Part shown: piece by piece, positions 55,398-62,531 of the stretch
Layout: the number at the start of each line of letters is the position of its first letter
How positions within the stretch are numbered: the first letter of the stretch is position 1
Source of the DNA: Pelagibacteraceae bacterium AG-447-N18
Lineage (GTDB): Bacteria; Pseudomonadota; Alphaproteobacteria; Pelagibacterales; Pelagibacteraceae
Assembly: GCA_003212275.1 (NCBI GenBank)
Contig: QCQE01000006.1
Location: 1 to 62,531, forward strand
Reading direction: 5' to 3'
DNA: 62,531 nucleotides
The notes under the pieces: generated by a model
Told to the model about the DNA's origin: nothing
Databases searched by the model: none
Seen by the model: only the letters and a program-made list of their open reading frames with translations
Made by a program: the position numbers and the translations under genes

Positions 55398-55652
55398 TCA
55401 ATTATTTTTTTTGATTTTAGTTTTAACTTTATTAAATATTTTCTTTGTACCTTCTTTAATTTGATTTGTTTTTTTTATAGACCCTTCTTTAACTTGATCT
55501 TTCTTTTTGACAGCACCTTCTTTAATATTTTTGGCTGTACATGCTAAATATTCTTTCGAAAGTTTTTTCATCCCAGAACATTTATGTTCATCAGCAATTA
55601 GAATATTTGTTGAAAATAAATAAATTATTGAAATTAAAAATATTTTTTTCAT
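55398..55652 (-). CDS. Small exported Lys-rich repeat protein, unknown function
   Basis: 84 residues. Signal peptide at 1-20 ('MKKIFLISIIYLFSTNILIA'), then two cysteines (Cys25 and Cys38) and a run of short imperfect repeats of the form KEGxxKKxxQ ('NIKEGAVKKKDQVKEG', 'SIKKTNQIKEG'), ending in polylysine-like sequence. Overlaps topA by 4 bases. Positively charged periplasmic peptide; function unknown. Confidence 0.65.
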   Translation of the reverse strand: MKKIFLISIIYLFSTNILIADEHKCSGMKKLSKEYLACTAKNIKEGAVKKKDQVKEGSIKKTNQIKEGTKKIFNKVKTKIKKNN

Positions 55653-58234
55653 TTTTTTTTCTTACCTTTTGATTTTTTATTCTTATCGTATTCTTTTCTT
55701 TTCTCAATCAATATTAAAGCTTCTTCCATCGTTAATTCAGTGGGGTCTTTTTCTTCAGGAATAGTTGCATTAAGTGATTTATATTTTATATAAGGTCCAT
55801 ACTGACCCTTCATGACTCTAACAGGTTTTTTATCCTCGGGATGTTCTCCCAAATCTTTTATCATAGAAGAGGACATTCGACCAGGTTTAGCCTCAGCTAT
55901 TAATGTTATCGCTCTATTTAAACCTATGGAAAATATTTCCTCTACATTTTCTATTCTTGCTGATTTATTTTCACATTTTAAGTAGGGACCAAATCTGCCG
56001 ACATTTAGTGTAATCTCTTTTTGATTATCTGGATTTATTCCTAAAGATTTAGGTAGCGAACATAAAAATTGAGCTTTTTCCAAATTAATACTCTCTAATT
56101 CTAATCCTTTTGGTATTGAAACATTTTTTAAAAGTTCATTTACATCTGACTTTAATTTTTTAGTTTTTTTCTTTTTCTTACTAATTTTTTCAACTTCTAT
56201 ATCAGAAGGGATTTTCTCGTATTGAAGGTAGGGGCCAAATCTACCATTTTTTAAATATATATCATTTCCATTTTCATGTTTTCCTATAAATTTTGGTTCA
56301 GCTAATTGTGCTTGAGCAGCAGCTTTTGCTTTAGATAAGGGCCGTGTAAATTTACATTCAGGATAATTTGAACACCCTATAAAAGCGCCACCTCTGAAAC
56401 TATTCTTTAAACTAAGTGTTCCAGAACTACATAATTGACATTTTCTTACTACATTACCCTCATTATCCTTATCAAAAATTAATTCACCTAGACTATCATT
56501 GAGTAAATCCAACACCTCTCTAGTTCTTTTTTCTTTCACTTCCGAAACATTATTATTGAAGTCTTTCCAAAAAAGCTCCAAAACTTTAATCCAACTTTCT
56601 TTGCCAGTAGTGATCTCATCAAGTTGATCTTCTAATCCTGCTGTAAAGTTGTAATCTACATATTTTGAGAATAATTTTTCTAAAAAGGCTGAAATTAATT
56701 TACCTCTATCTGTAGGAAAAAATCTTTTATTCAATATCTCTGCATAACCTCGATTGGCAATAGTAGAAATAATACTTGCGTACGTAGAAGGCCTTCCGAT
56801 ACCAAGCTCTTCAAGCTTTTTAACCAAACTAGCTTCGGAATATCTTGGTGGTGGTTGTGTATAATGCTGTTCATCTATTAGCGCCTCAATATTAATAGGT
56901 CCTTTAGACACAGCAGGTAAAATAGTTTCATCATCATCTTTGCTTTGATTATTATAAATCTTTAAGAAACCATCAAATTTTAAAATTGATCCACTGGCTT
57001 TACAAATTGTATCATTATTATCTGACGTTATGGTGATAGTATTTCTATCAAATTTGGCTGACTCCATCTGAGAAGATAAAGCTCTACTCCAGATAAGATC
57101 ATAAAGTTTATTTTGATCTGTACTTAAATATTTTTTAACACTTTGAGGAGTTCTAATAATATCAGTAGGTCTGATTGCTTCGTGAGCTTCTTGTGCATTT
57201 TTAGCTTTTTTGCCTGAATAATTCAAAACATCTTTAGGCAAGTATTCATTACCAATTTCTTTTTGGATATAGTTTCTGAAACTTGTAACAGCATCTTTAG
57301 ATAAATTGGTTCCATCAGTTCTCATATAAGTAATTAAGCCAATTGTTTCACCCTCTATCTCTATACCTTGATAAAGTTTTTGGGCAATTTGCATTGTTCT
57401 CGATGCACCAAAACCTAGTCGACTCGATGCGGTTTGTTGAAGAGTTGAAGTCGTAAATGGTCCAGAGGGATTACGATTTACTATTTTGCTAGAAATATCA
57501 GTTATACTAAATTTCTTTTTATTAATAATTGATATGGCTTTATTTATCTCTTCTTTATTTCTAAATGAAAATTTTTCAATTTTATTGTTGTCAAGTTGAC
57601 TAATACTAGCAGTGAAATTTTGATTTGCAGTATCAGCAAATTTAATACTTAAAGTCCAAAATTCCTCAGGTTTAAATGACTCAATTGCATGTTCTCTCTC
57701 AGTAATTAATTTTAAAGCAACAGATTGAACTCTTCCTGCAGATTTTGAACCTGGAAGTTTCGTCCAGAGGATCGGGGATATATTAAAACCAACCAAGTAG
57801 TCCAAGGCTCTTCTAGCCATATACGCATCGACTAGTAATGGTTCAATTTGCCTAGGATTTTCAATTCCTTGAATAACAGCTTTTTTGGTTATTTCATTAA
57901 ATACAACTCGTTCAATTTCTTTATCTTTTAAAAGTTTTTTTTCATTCAAATATTCTTTGACATGCCAAGCAATTGCCTCACCTTCACGATCAGGGTCGGT
58001 TGCTAATATAATTTTAGATGAGTCTTTAGCTGCATCAGTTATTTCTTTTAAATATTTTTTTGAAAAACTATCAACTTCCCATTCCATTTTAAAATCTTGA
58101 TCTGGATTGACAGAACCATTTTTTGACGGCAAATCTCTTATATGACCATAACTTGCTAAAACTTTATAATTATCACCTAGGTATTTATTAATAGTTTTTG
58201 CTTTAGCAGGACTTTCTACAATGACCAAATTCAT
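55649..58234 (-). CDS. topA: DNA topoisomerase I
   Basis: 861 residues. TOPRIM domain 'LVIVESPAKAKTINKYLG' and 'ILATDPDREGEAIAWHVKEY'; active-site tyrosine in 'GLITYMRTDGTNLS'; a zinc-ribbon of the CxxC type in 'CQLCSSGTLS' and 'GCSNYPECKFTRP'; then three GRFGPYL/GQYGPYI-type C-terminal repeats typical of alphaproteobacterial TopA. Relaxes negative supercoils. Follows plsY by 36 bases. Confidence 0.97.
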   Translation of the reverse strand: MNLVIVESPAKAKTINKYLGDNYKVLASYGHIRDLPSKNGSVNPDQDFKMEWEVDSFSKKYLKEITDAAKDSSKIILATDPDREGEAIAWHVKEYLNEKKLLKDKEIERVVFNEITKKAVIQGIENPRQIEPLLVDAYMARRALDYLVGFNISPILWTKLPGSKSAGRVQSVALKLITEREHAIESFKPEEFWTLSIKFADTANQNFTASISQLDNNKIEKFSFRNKEEINKAISIINKKKFSITDISSKIVNRNPSGPFTTSTLQQTASSRLGFGASRTMQIAQKLYQGIEIEGETIGLITYMRTDGTNLSKDAVTSFRNYIQKEIGNEYLPKDVLNYSGKKAKNAQEAHEAIRPTDIIRTPQSVKKYLSTDQNKLYDLIWSRALSSQMESAKFDRNTITITSDNNDTICKASGSILKFDGFLKIYNNQSKDDDETILPAVSKGPINIEALIDEQHYTQPPPRYSEASLVKKLEELGIGRPSTYASIISTIANRGYAEILNKRFFPTDRGKLISAFLEKLFSKYVDYNFTAGLEDQLDEITTGKESWIKVLELFWKDFNNNVSEVKEKRTREVLDLLNDSLGELIFDKDNEGNVVRKCQLCSSGTLSLKNSFRGGAFIGCSNYPECKFTRPLSKAKAAAQAQLAEPKFIGKHENGNDIYLKNGRFGPYLQYEKIPSDIEVEKISKKKKKTKKLKSDVNELLKNVSIPKGLELESINLEKAQFLCSLPKSLGINPDNQKEITLNVGRFGPYLKCENKSARIENVEEIFSIGLNRAITLIAEAKPGRMSSSMIKDLGEHPEDKKPVRVMKGQYGPYIKYKSLNATIPEEKDPTELTMEEALILIEKRKEYDKNKKSKGKKKK

Positions 58235-58270
58235 AAACTACAAACTACCCAAAAGCTTTAGATAGTCAAT

Positions 58271-58849
58271 TTAATAAATTTTTGTCTTAGTTTCCTCTTT
58301 ATTTATCAATCTTTTAATATTTTCTCTGTGAGTAAAAAAAATCAAGATAAACATGATCGTAAAAAAAATAGCTTGATTAAGCTGAGTGGAAATTAATAGG
58401 TAGATTGGAATAGATATTGAAGCTACTAAAGATGATAGAGATGAAAATTTAGAAATAAAAAAAGTTACAAACCAACATAAAGAAAATATAATTCCAAAAT
58501 ATAAATTTATAGCAAATAAAATACCAACATAGGTAGCAACACCTTTGCCACCTTTAAACTTAAGCCAAATTGGAAATACATGACCTAAAAAGGCACATAA
58601 AGATGCAATATATAAAAAATCTTGGTAGAAAATTTTTACATAAACAACTGGAATAATTGCTTTTAAAATATCTAATGCTAACGTGAAATAACCAATACTT
58701 TTGTTACCAGTTCTTAAAGCGTTAGTAGCTCCAATATTACCAGATCCAATTTCTCTTATGTCTTTTTTTAAAAATATCTTTGTAAGTATATATCCAAAAG
58801 GTATCGAGCCCATGAGGTAAGAAATGATACCTATTAAAAAAATATCCAT
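58271..58849 (-). CDS. plsY: Glycerol-3-phosphate acyltransferase PlsY
   Basis: 192 residues, five membrane helices. Three family motifs: 'MGSIPFGYI' (motif 1), 'REIGSGNIGATNALRTG' and 'FKGGKGVATYVG' (motif 2, phosphate-binding), and 'FTHRENIKRL' (motif 3). Acylates glycerol 3-phosphate with acyl-phosphate. One base from pyrC. Confidence 0.96.
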   Translation of the reverse strand: MDIFLIGIISYLMGSIPFGYILTKIFLKKDIREIGSGNIGATNALRTGNKSIGYFTLALDILKAIIPVVYVKIFYQDFLYIASLCAFLGHVFPIWLKFKGGKGVATYVGILFAINLYFGIIFSLCWFVTFFISKFSSLSSLVASISIPIYLLISTQLNQAIFFTIMFILIFFTHRENIKRLINKEETKTKIY

Positions 58850-58850
58850 A

Positions 58851-60137
58851 CTAAAGCTTAAATAATTCTTTTCCTTTTACAAATGTATTCGTGACCTTAC
58901 CTTGGAGTTTTTTGTCTTCAATTGAGGTATTTTTTGATTTTGAAAACAATTTTTCTTTTTTTACAATCCATGGTTTACTTATATCTACAATACAAAAATC
59001 TGCATCATTACCAATGGAGAGGTTGCCTTTATCTATTTTGAGAATTTTTGCAGGATTTGATGTAAGCGCTTTAATTAATGTTTCTAATTTTAAAGACCCA
59101 TTATGATATAACTCTAAACTTAATGATAATAGAGTTTCTATACCTGATGCGCCTGTCGCAGCTTGAGAAAATGTTAATCTCTTTGACTCTTCATCTTCAG
59201 GTTTGTGATCTGAAACAATCACATCTATTAATCCATCCTTTAATCCTTCCACTAGAGCAATTCTATCTTCCTCACGCCTCAAAGGTGGAGATAGTTTTAA
59301 AAAAGTTCTAAAATCACCTATATCATTTTCATTTAAAGATAGATTATTTATCGAAACACCCGATGTGAATTTTACAATTTCTTTCCTATGTTTGATTACT
59401 TCAATAGACTTTTGTGATGATAATTGAGAAATATGATATCTGCATTTTACTTTTTCAAGTAAAGTAAGATCTCTTTCAATCAAAATCCTTTCTGCGATCT
59501 CAGGAATACCTGATAATCCTAATTTAGATGCGATAATGCCTGAATTTATCATCCCATTTTTTGCAAGTTCATAATCTTCTGCATGTTGCATTATCAAACA
59601 GCCAATATCTTTTGCAGAATTCATTATCCGAGACATTAATCTGGGATTTTGAATAGTTTTAATGCCATCAGTAAATGCTATTATACCTTTACTTTGGAGA
59701 AGACCAAATTCTGTCATATTGTTTCCTTCAATATTTTTTGTAAGTGATGCACACGGAAAAATGTTTATTCGAGATTTATCTCTTCCTCTCCTTTTTAAAA
59801 AATCAACTATAGATACGTTGTCTATTATCGGATCAGTATTTGGCATTGTTACCACAGAGGTTACACCACCAGCTAAAGCAGCATTACTTAAGGTTCTAAA
59901 ATTTTCTTTATATTCATAGCCTGGTTCACCTACAAATACTCTCATGTCAACTAAACCTGGAAATATATATTTTCCCTTTAAGTCAATTGGTTTTTCTCTT
60001 GAAGGAAGATTATTTGTATTTACCTTTTTTCCTACCGCTTCTATTTTTCCTTCTTCAGAGATTATAAGACCACCTGTTTCATTAATTGAATTATGTGGGT
60101 CAATTATATTAGCGTTTATAAAATATTGTTTTTTCAT
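58851..60137 (-). CDS. pyrC: Dihydroorotase-like protein (PyrC type) lacking HxH metal ligands
   Basis: 428 residues, amidohydrolase fold. The normal metal motif DxHxHLREPG appears as 'DMRVFVGEPG' (64-73), with Arg66 and Phe68 where the two His should be. Of the remaining ligands, His in 'MQHAED' and 'YHISQLS' and the catalytic-type 'SDHKPED' Asp are still present, while the usual HH in the substrate loop is replaced ('SGVSINNLSL'). It follows pyrB with no gap. In Pseudomonas an inactive PyrC' of this type is needed only to assemble PyrB; the same is likely here. Confidence 0.88.
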   Translation of the reverse strand: MKKQYFINANIIDPHNSINETGGLIISEEGKIEAVGKKVNTNNLPSREKPIDLKGKYIFPGLVDMRVFVGEPGYEYKENFRTLSNAALAGGVTSVVTMPNTDPIIDNVSIVDFLKRRGRDKSRINIFPCASLTKNIEGNNMTEFGLLQSKGIIAFTDGIKTIQNPRLMSRIMNSAKDIGCLIMQHAEDYELAKNGMINSGIIASKLGLSGIPEIAERILIERDLTLLEKVKCRYHISQLSSQKSIEVIKHRKEIVKFTSGVSINNLSLNENDIGDFRTFLKLSPPLRREEDRIALVEGLKDGLIDVIVSDHKPEDEESKRLTFSQAATGASGIETLLSLSLELYHNGSLKLETLIKALTSNPAKILKIDKGNLSIGNDADFCIVDISKPWIVKKEKLFSKSKNTSIEDKKLQGKVTNTFVKGKELFKL

Positions 60138-61079
60138 TTAAGTACAAAAAATCTTTAAACAGGCCATTCTTACTGCAACTCCTAGTTCTACTTGTTCTTT
60201 AATTACGCTTTTATTGATATCATCAGCTAAATTAGTATCTATCTCAATACCTCTATTCATTGGACCTGGGTGCATGATTAATGCATCCGCTTTTGCATGT
60301 TCTAATTTATCTGGTGTAAGGCCATAATATTCATAATACTCTCTGTTAGATGAGAGATAAGAACTTGTCATTCTTTCATTTTGTAATCTTAACATCATTA
60401 CAATATCACAATCTTTTAATCCTTTTTTCATATCGGTGAATGTATTAACACCAAATTTTTCTATTTCCTTTGGCATCAAATTTGTGGGAGCAATTATATT
60501 TACTTCTGCTCCTAACATATTCAGTAAATAAATATTAGATCTTGCAACTCTTGAATGTAGGATATCTCCACAGATTGCAATTCTTAAACCTTCAATTTTT
60601 TTTTTTCGATTTATAATTGTCAGAGCATCCAATAAAGCTTGAGTAGGGTGTTCTCTTCTTCCATCTCCGGCATTTAAAACAGCACAATTAACTTTTTGAG
60701 AAAGTAGATTACATGCTCCAGAGTCCTGGTGTCTTATTACAATAATGTCAGGATGCATAGCATTTAGTGTCATTGCTGTATCAATAAGAGTTTCACCTTT
60801 CTTAATTGCAGAATTATTTATATTCATTGACATCACGTCAGCTCCAAGTCTTTTTCCCGCTAATTCAAATGAACTTTGTGTTCTTGTTGAGGGCTCAAAA
60901 AATAAATTGATCTGTGTTTTTCCTCTTAGTGCATCAATTTTTTTATTTTTACTTTGATTTACTTTTATAAAATTGTGAGCTTCATCAAGTATTATATTAA
61001 CATCATTTATAGATAAATCTTGGATACCTAACAGATGTTTTTGGGAAATTTTAATAGCTTTATTTGTTTTAATTGCCAT
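60138..61079 (-). CDS. pyrB: Aspartate carbamoyltransferase catalytic subunit
   Basis: 313 residues from the ATG at 61079; an upstream in-frame ATG would include the promoter. '[20 protein letters not shown]' (carbamoyl-phosphate site), '[13 protein letters not shown]', '[18 protein letters not shown]' and '[12 protein letters not shown]'. Commits carbamoyl phosphate and aspartate to pyrimidine synthesis. First of the pyrB-pyrC-plsY-topA series; no pyrI partner. Confidence 0.96.
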   Translation of the reverse strand: MAIKTNKAIKISQKHLLGIQDLSINDVNIILDEAHNFIKVNQSKNKKIDALRGKTQINLFFEPSTRTQSSFELAGKRLGADVMSMNINNSAIKKGETLIDTAMTLNAMHPDIIVIRHQDSGACNLLSQKVNCAVLNAGDGRREHPTQALLDALTIINRKKKIEGLRIAICGDILHSRVARSNIYLLNMLGAEVNIIAPTNLMPKEIEKFGVNTFTDMKKGLKDCDIVMMLRLQNERMTSSYLSSNREYYEYYGLTPDKLEHAKADALIMHPGPMNRGIEIDTNLADDINKSVIKEQVELGVAVRMACLKIFCT

Positions 61080-61105
61080 TAAAACCAACTCTATAGCTAT
61101 AAAGT

Positions 61106-61133
61106 TGTATAATAGCAAGTATTAATTGTTCAA
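61106..61133 (-). promoter_or_regulatory. Candidate promoter of the pyrB operon
   Basis: On the minus strand TTGAAC (61133-61128), 16-base spacer and TATACA (61111-61106). The -35 box lies inside the last codons of ruvX. Transcription would start near 61098, about 20 bases before pyrB. Confidence 0.45.
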
Positions 61134-61577
61134 AAAATCTATTGCTCCTTGCAATATAAAAGCAGCAGCATTTTCATCAATTTTTTTTTCTCTTTTACTC
61201 ACATTAACATCTAATTGACTGGAAAGATTAAATGCACCAACAGTCGATAGTCTCTCATCCCATAAACAAACTGGAATATCAATGTTATTTTCAATATACG
61301 TAGAAACATCTTTTGCTGATTGAGAAGATTTGCCAGAAGAGCCATCCATATTTAAGGGGTTTCCTATTATGATTCCTTTTATGTTATTTTCGATGATTAT
61401 TGATTTAAGTTGATCTATGAGGTTTTGAGAGGATTTTTTTTCTATAGTTATAAATGGTGTGGCAATTAATTGTTTTTCGTCACAAATTGAAACTCCTATT
61501 CGTTTTGAACCAAGGTCTAAGCCTATCAATCTGCACTTATCTAAGTGATTTTTTTTAAATTCCTCTAACGTGATCAT
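61122..61577 (-). CDS. ruvX: Holliday junction resolvase-like protein RuvX/YqgF
   Basis: 151 residues. RNase H-like fold: 'LIGLDLGSKRIGVSICDEKQ' with the first Asp, 'GIIIGNPLNMDGSSGKSS' and 'VCLWDERLSTVGAFNL', 'DENAAAFILQGAIDFL' with the last Asp. Also implicated in 16S rRNA 5'-end processing in E. coli. Divergent from gatC by 50 bases. Confidence 0.94.
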   Translation of the reverse strand: MITLEEFKKNHLDKCRLIGLDLGSKRIGVSICDEKQLIATPFITIEKKSSQNLIDQLKSIIIENNIKGIIIGNPLNMDGSSGKSSQSAKDVSTYIENNIDIPVCLWDERLSTVGAFNLSSQLDVNVSKREKKIDENAAAFILQGAIDFLNN

Positions 61578-61627
61578 ATTGTATATTTTTAACTTAAATG
61601 ATAGTTTGCGTCATACCTAAATAGCAT

Positions 61628-61915
61628 ATGAGTATAGATCTTAAAACAATAAAACACATATCTAAATTATCAAGAATTTCTGTTGATGAAAAAAGGGCAG
61701 AAAAATTAGCTGATGATTTGAATTCAATTTTTGAATTTATTGAAAAGCTCAATGAATTAAAAACAGATGATGTAAAGCCATTAACATCAATAGCCGAAAC
61801 AACTTTAAAATTCAGATCTGATGAGATCAAAAGTAAAAATATTAGAGAACAAATAATCAAAAATTCTCCTGAAGATAACGAGGATTATTTTGTTGTACCA
61901 AAGGTAATTGAATAA
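61628..61915 (+). CDS. gatC: Asp/Glu-tRNA amidotransferase subunit C
   Basis: 95 residues: '[20 protein letters not shown]' and '[20 protein letters not shown]' followed by PLTS, ending '[10 protein letters not shown]'. Small structural subunit of GatCAB, which converts misacylated Glu-tRNA(Gln) to Gln-tRNA. Stop overlaps the gatA start. Confidence 0.96.
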   Translation: MSIDLKTIKHISKLSRISVDEKRAEKLADDLNSIFEFIEKLNELKTDDVKPLTSIAETTLKFRSDEIKSKNIREQIIKNSPEDNEDYFVVPKVIE

Positions 61916-62531
61916 TGTCAGAAATCACAAAACAATCCTTAACAGAATTAGTAGAGAATATTAAAAATAAGAAACTTTCTTCAACAGATGTGACCAAAGC
62001 ATTTATTCAAAGGTCTGAAAATTCTAGTGAGTTAAATGCTTATATCACAGATGATTTTAAATCGGCTTTAGATAAAGCAAAAAAGTTTGATCAGAACCCA
62101 AATTTAGATTTAAAATTACCTGGTATACCTATGGCAGTTAAAGATTTGTTCTGCACAAAAAATGTTAAAACAACTGCTGGTAGTAAAATTTTGAATAATT
62201 TTGTTCCAACTTATGAGTCTACTGTAACTGAAAATATTTGGAATGAAGGTGCAATACTTCTGGGTAAATTAAATTGTGATGAGTTTGCAATGGGTTCATC
62301 TAATGAGACAAGTCATTTTGGAAACGTACAAAATCCTATTGATAAGAATTTAGTCCCCGGTGGTTCATCGGGTGGTTCAGCATCAGCAGTTGCTGGACAA
62401 TTAACTCCAATTACAATTGGTACTGATACTGGAGGATCGATTAGACAACCAGCTTCATTTACTGGAATTGTAGGTTTAAAACCAACATACGGAAGTTGCT
62501 CACGATATGGGATAGTTGCTTTTGCCTCCTC
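61915..62531 (+). CDS. gatA: Asp/Glu-tRNA amidotransferase subunit A (3' end outside window)
   Basis: The reading frame from ATG at 61915 (TAATG overlap with gatC) stays open to the window edge, about 205 codons. The translation begins '[20 protein letters not shown]' and contains the amidase signature: catalytic Lys in 'IPMAVKDLF', '[15 protein letters not shown]' and '[20 protein letters not shown]', with the cis-Ser and nucleophile Ser in place. Generates ammonia from glutamine for the transamidation step. Cut by the edge, not broken. Confidence 0.96.
   Translation, partial: MSEITKQSLTELVENIKNKKLSSTDVTKAFIQRSENSSELNAYITDDFKSALDKAKKFDQNPNLDLKLPGIPMAVKDLFCTKNVKTTAGSKILNNFVPTYESTVTENIWNEGAILLGKLNCDEFAMGSSNETSHFGNVQNPIDKNLVPGGSSGGSASAVAGQLTPITIGTDTGGSIRQPASFTGIVGLKPTYGSCSRYGIVAFAS

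Noticed and set aside
61080-61118. Earlier start for pyrB
   Set aside because: The extra 13 residues are hydrophobic, not typical of PyrB, and would cover the candidate -10 promoter region.
1-62531. CRISPR arrays, transposases, phage genes and rRNA genes
   Set aside because: None seen. The only notable direct repeat is the pair at 16722 and 18457, which lacks the regular short spacing of a CRISPR array and any transposase nearby.

Overview
The window looks like the chromosome of a SAR11-clade alphaproteobacterium (Pelagibacterales, close to Candidatus Pelagibacter). The DNA is very AT-rich and the genes are packed end to end, with many ATGA or TAATG overlaps. The longest non-coding stretch is about 166 bases (rpoC to rpsL). 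Gene order is alphaproteobacterial: an F1-ATPase zeta-type inhibitor gene, gatCA divergent from ruvX-pyrB-pyrC-plsY-topA, and one merged ribosomal-protein cluster. No insertion sequence, prophage, CRISPR array or rRNA gene was seen, and no gap exceeds 300 bases. The lineage call is by recognition and no database search was run.

Bases 1-9331: the tail of a beta-helix protein, then a compatible-solute/sugar locus. On the minus strand lie an ABC ATPase, a HAD phosphatase of the mannosyl/glucosyl-3-phosphoglycerate type, a GT81-type glucosyl-3-phosphoglycerate synthase and a GH13 sucrose/glucosylglycerate-type phosphorylase. Divergent on the plus strand are a secreted solute-binding protein and two permeases. 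Together these could make, import and phosphorolyse glucosylglycerate. A hairpin separates the binding-protein gene from the permeases, and the first permease carries an unexpected DUF11-like extracytoplasmic domain.

Bases 9341-18377: small membrane and secreted proteins, a PrsW-type protease and a DUF805 protein. They are followed by a compact set: membrane-anchored GrpE-like protein, lidless Hsp70, membrane-anchored TerB protein with a degenerate J-like tail (HKD in place of HPD), and a soluble M48 metallopeptidase. I consider this the best candidate for an undescribed system. After it come small helical and membrane proteins, a YqhA-family protein and the ATPase inhibitor zeta. The block from 16787 to 18377 is bracketed by two ~70-bp direct repeats; the second copy is the upstream region of tRNA-Leu.

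Bases 18525-20572: tRNA-Leu, nadK, tRNA-Thr, rlmB, tRNA-Tyr and tRNA-Gly. Bases 20612-49001 form one uninterrupted plus-strand information-processing cluster: tuf, tRNA-Trp, secE, nusG, rplKAJL, rpoBC, rpsLG, fusA, the S10 and spc operons, adk and the alpha operon. rpmD is absent from its usual place and the only tuf gene is next to secE.

Bases 49021-62531: rluC-like gene, lipB, mgtE, panC, galU, ugd; then on the minus strand ruvX-pyrB-pyrC-plsY-topA-small secreted protein-ridA; and at the right edge gatC and the start of gatA. The PyrC homologue has lost the HxH metal ligands, so it may be a structural partner of PyrB and not an enzyme. GalU supplies UDP-glucose, which is the donor needed by the glucosyl-3-phosphoglycerate synthase at the other end of the window.
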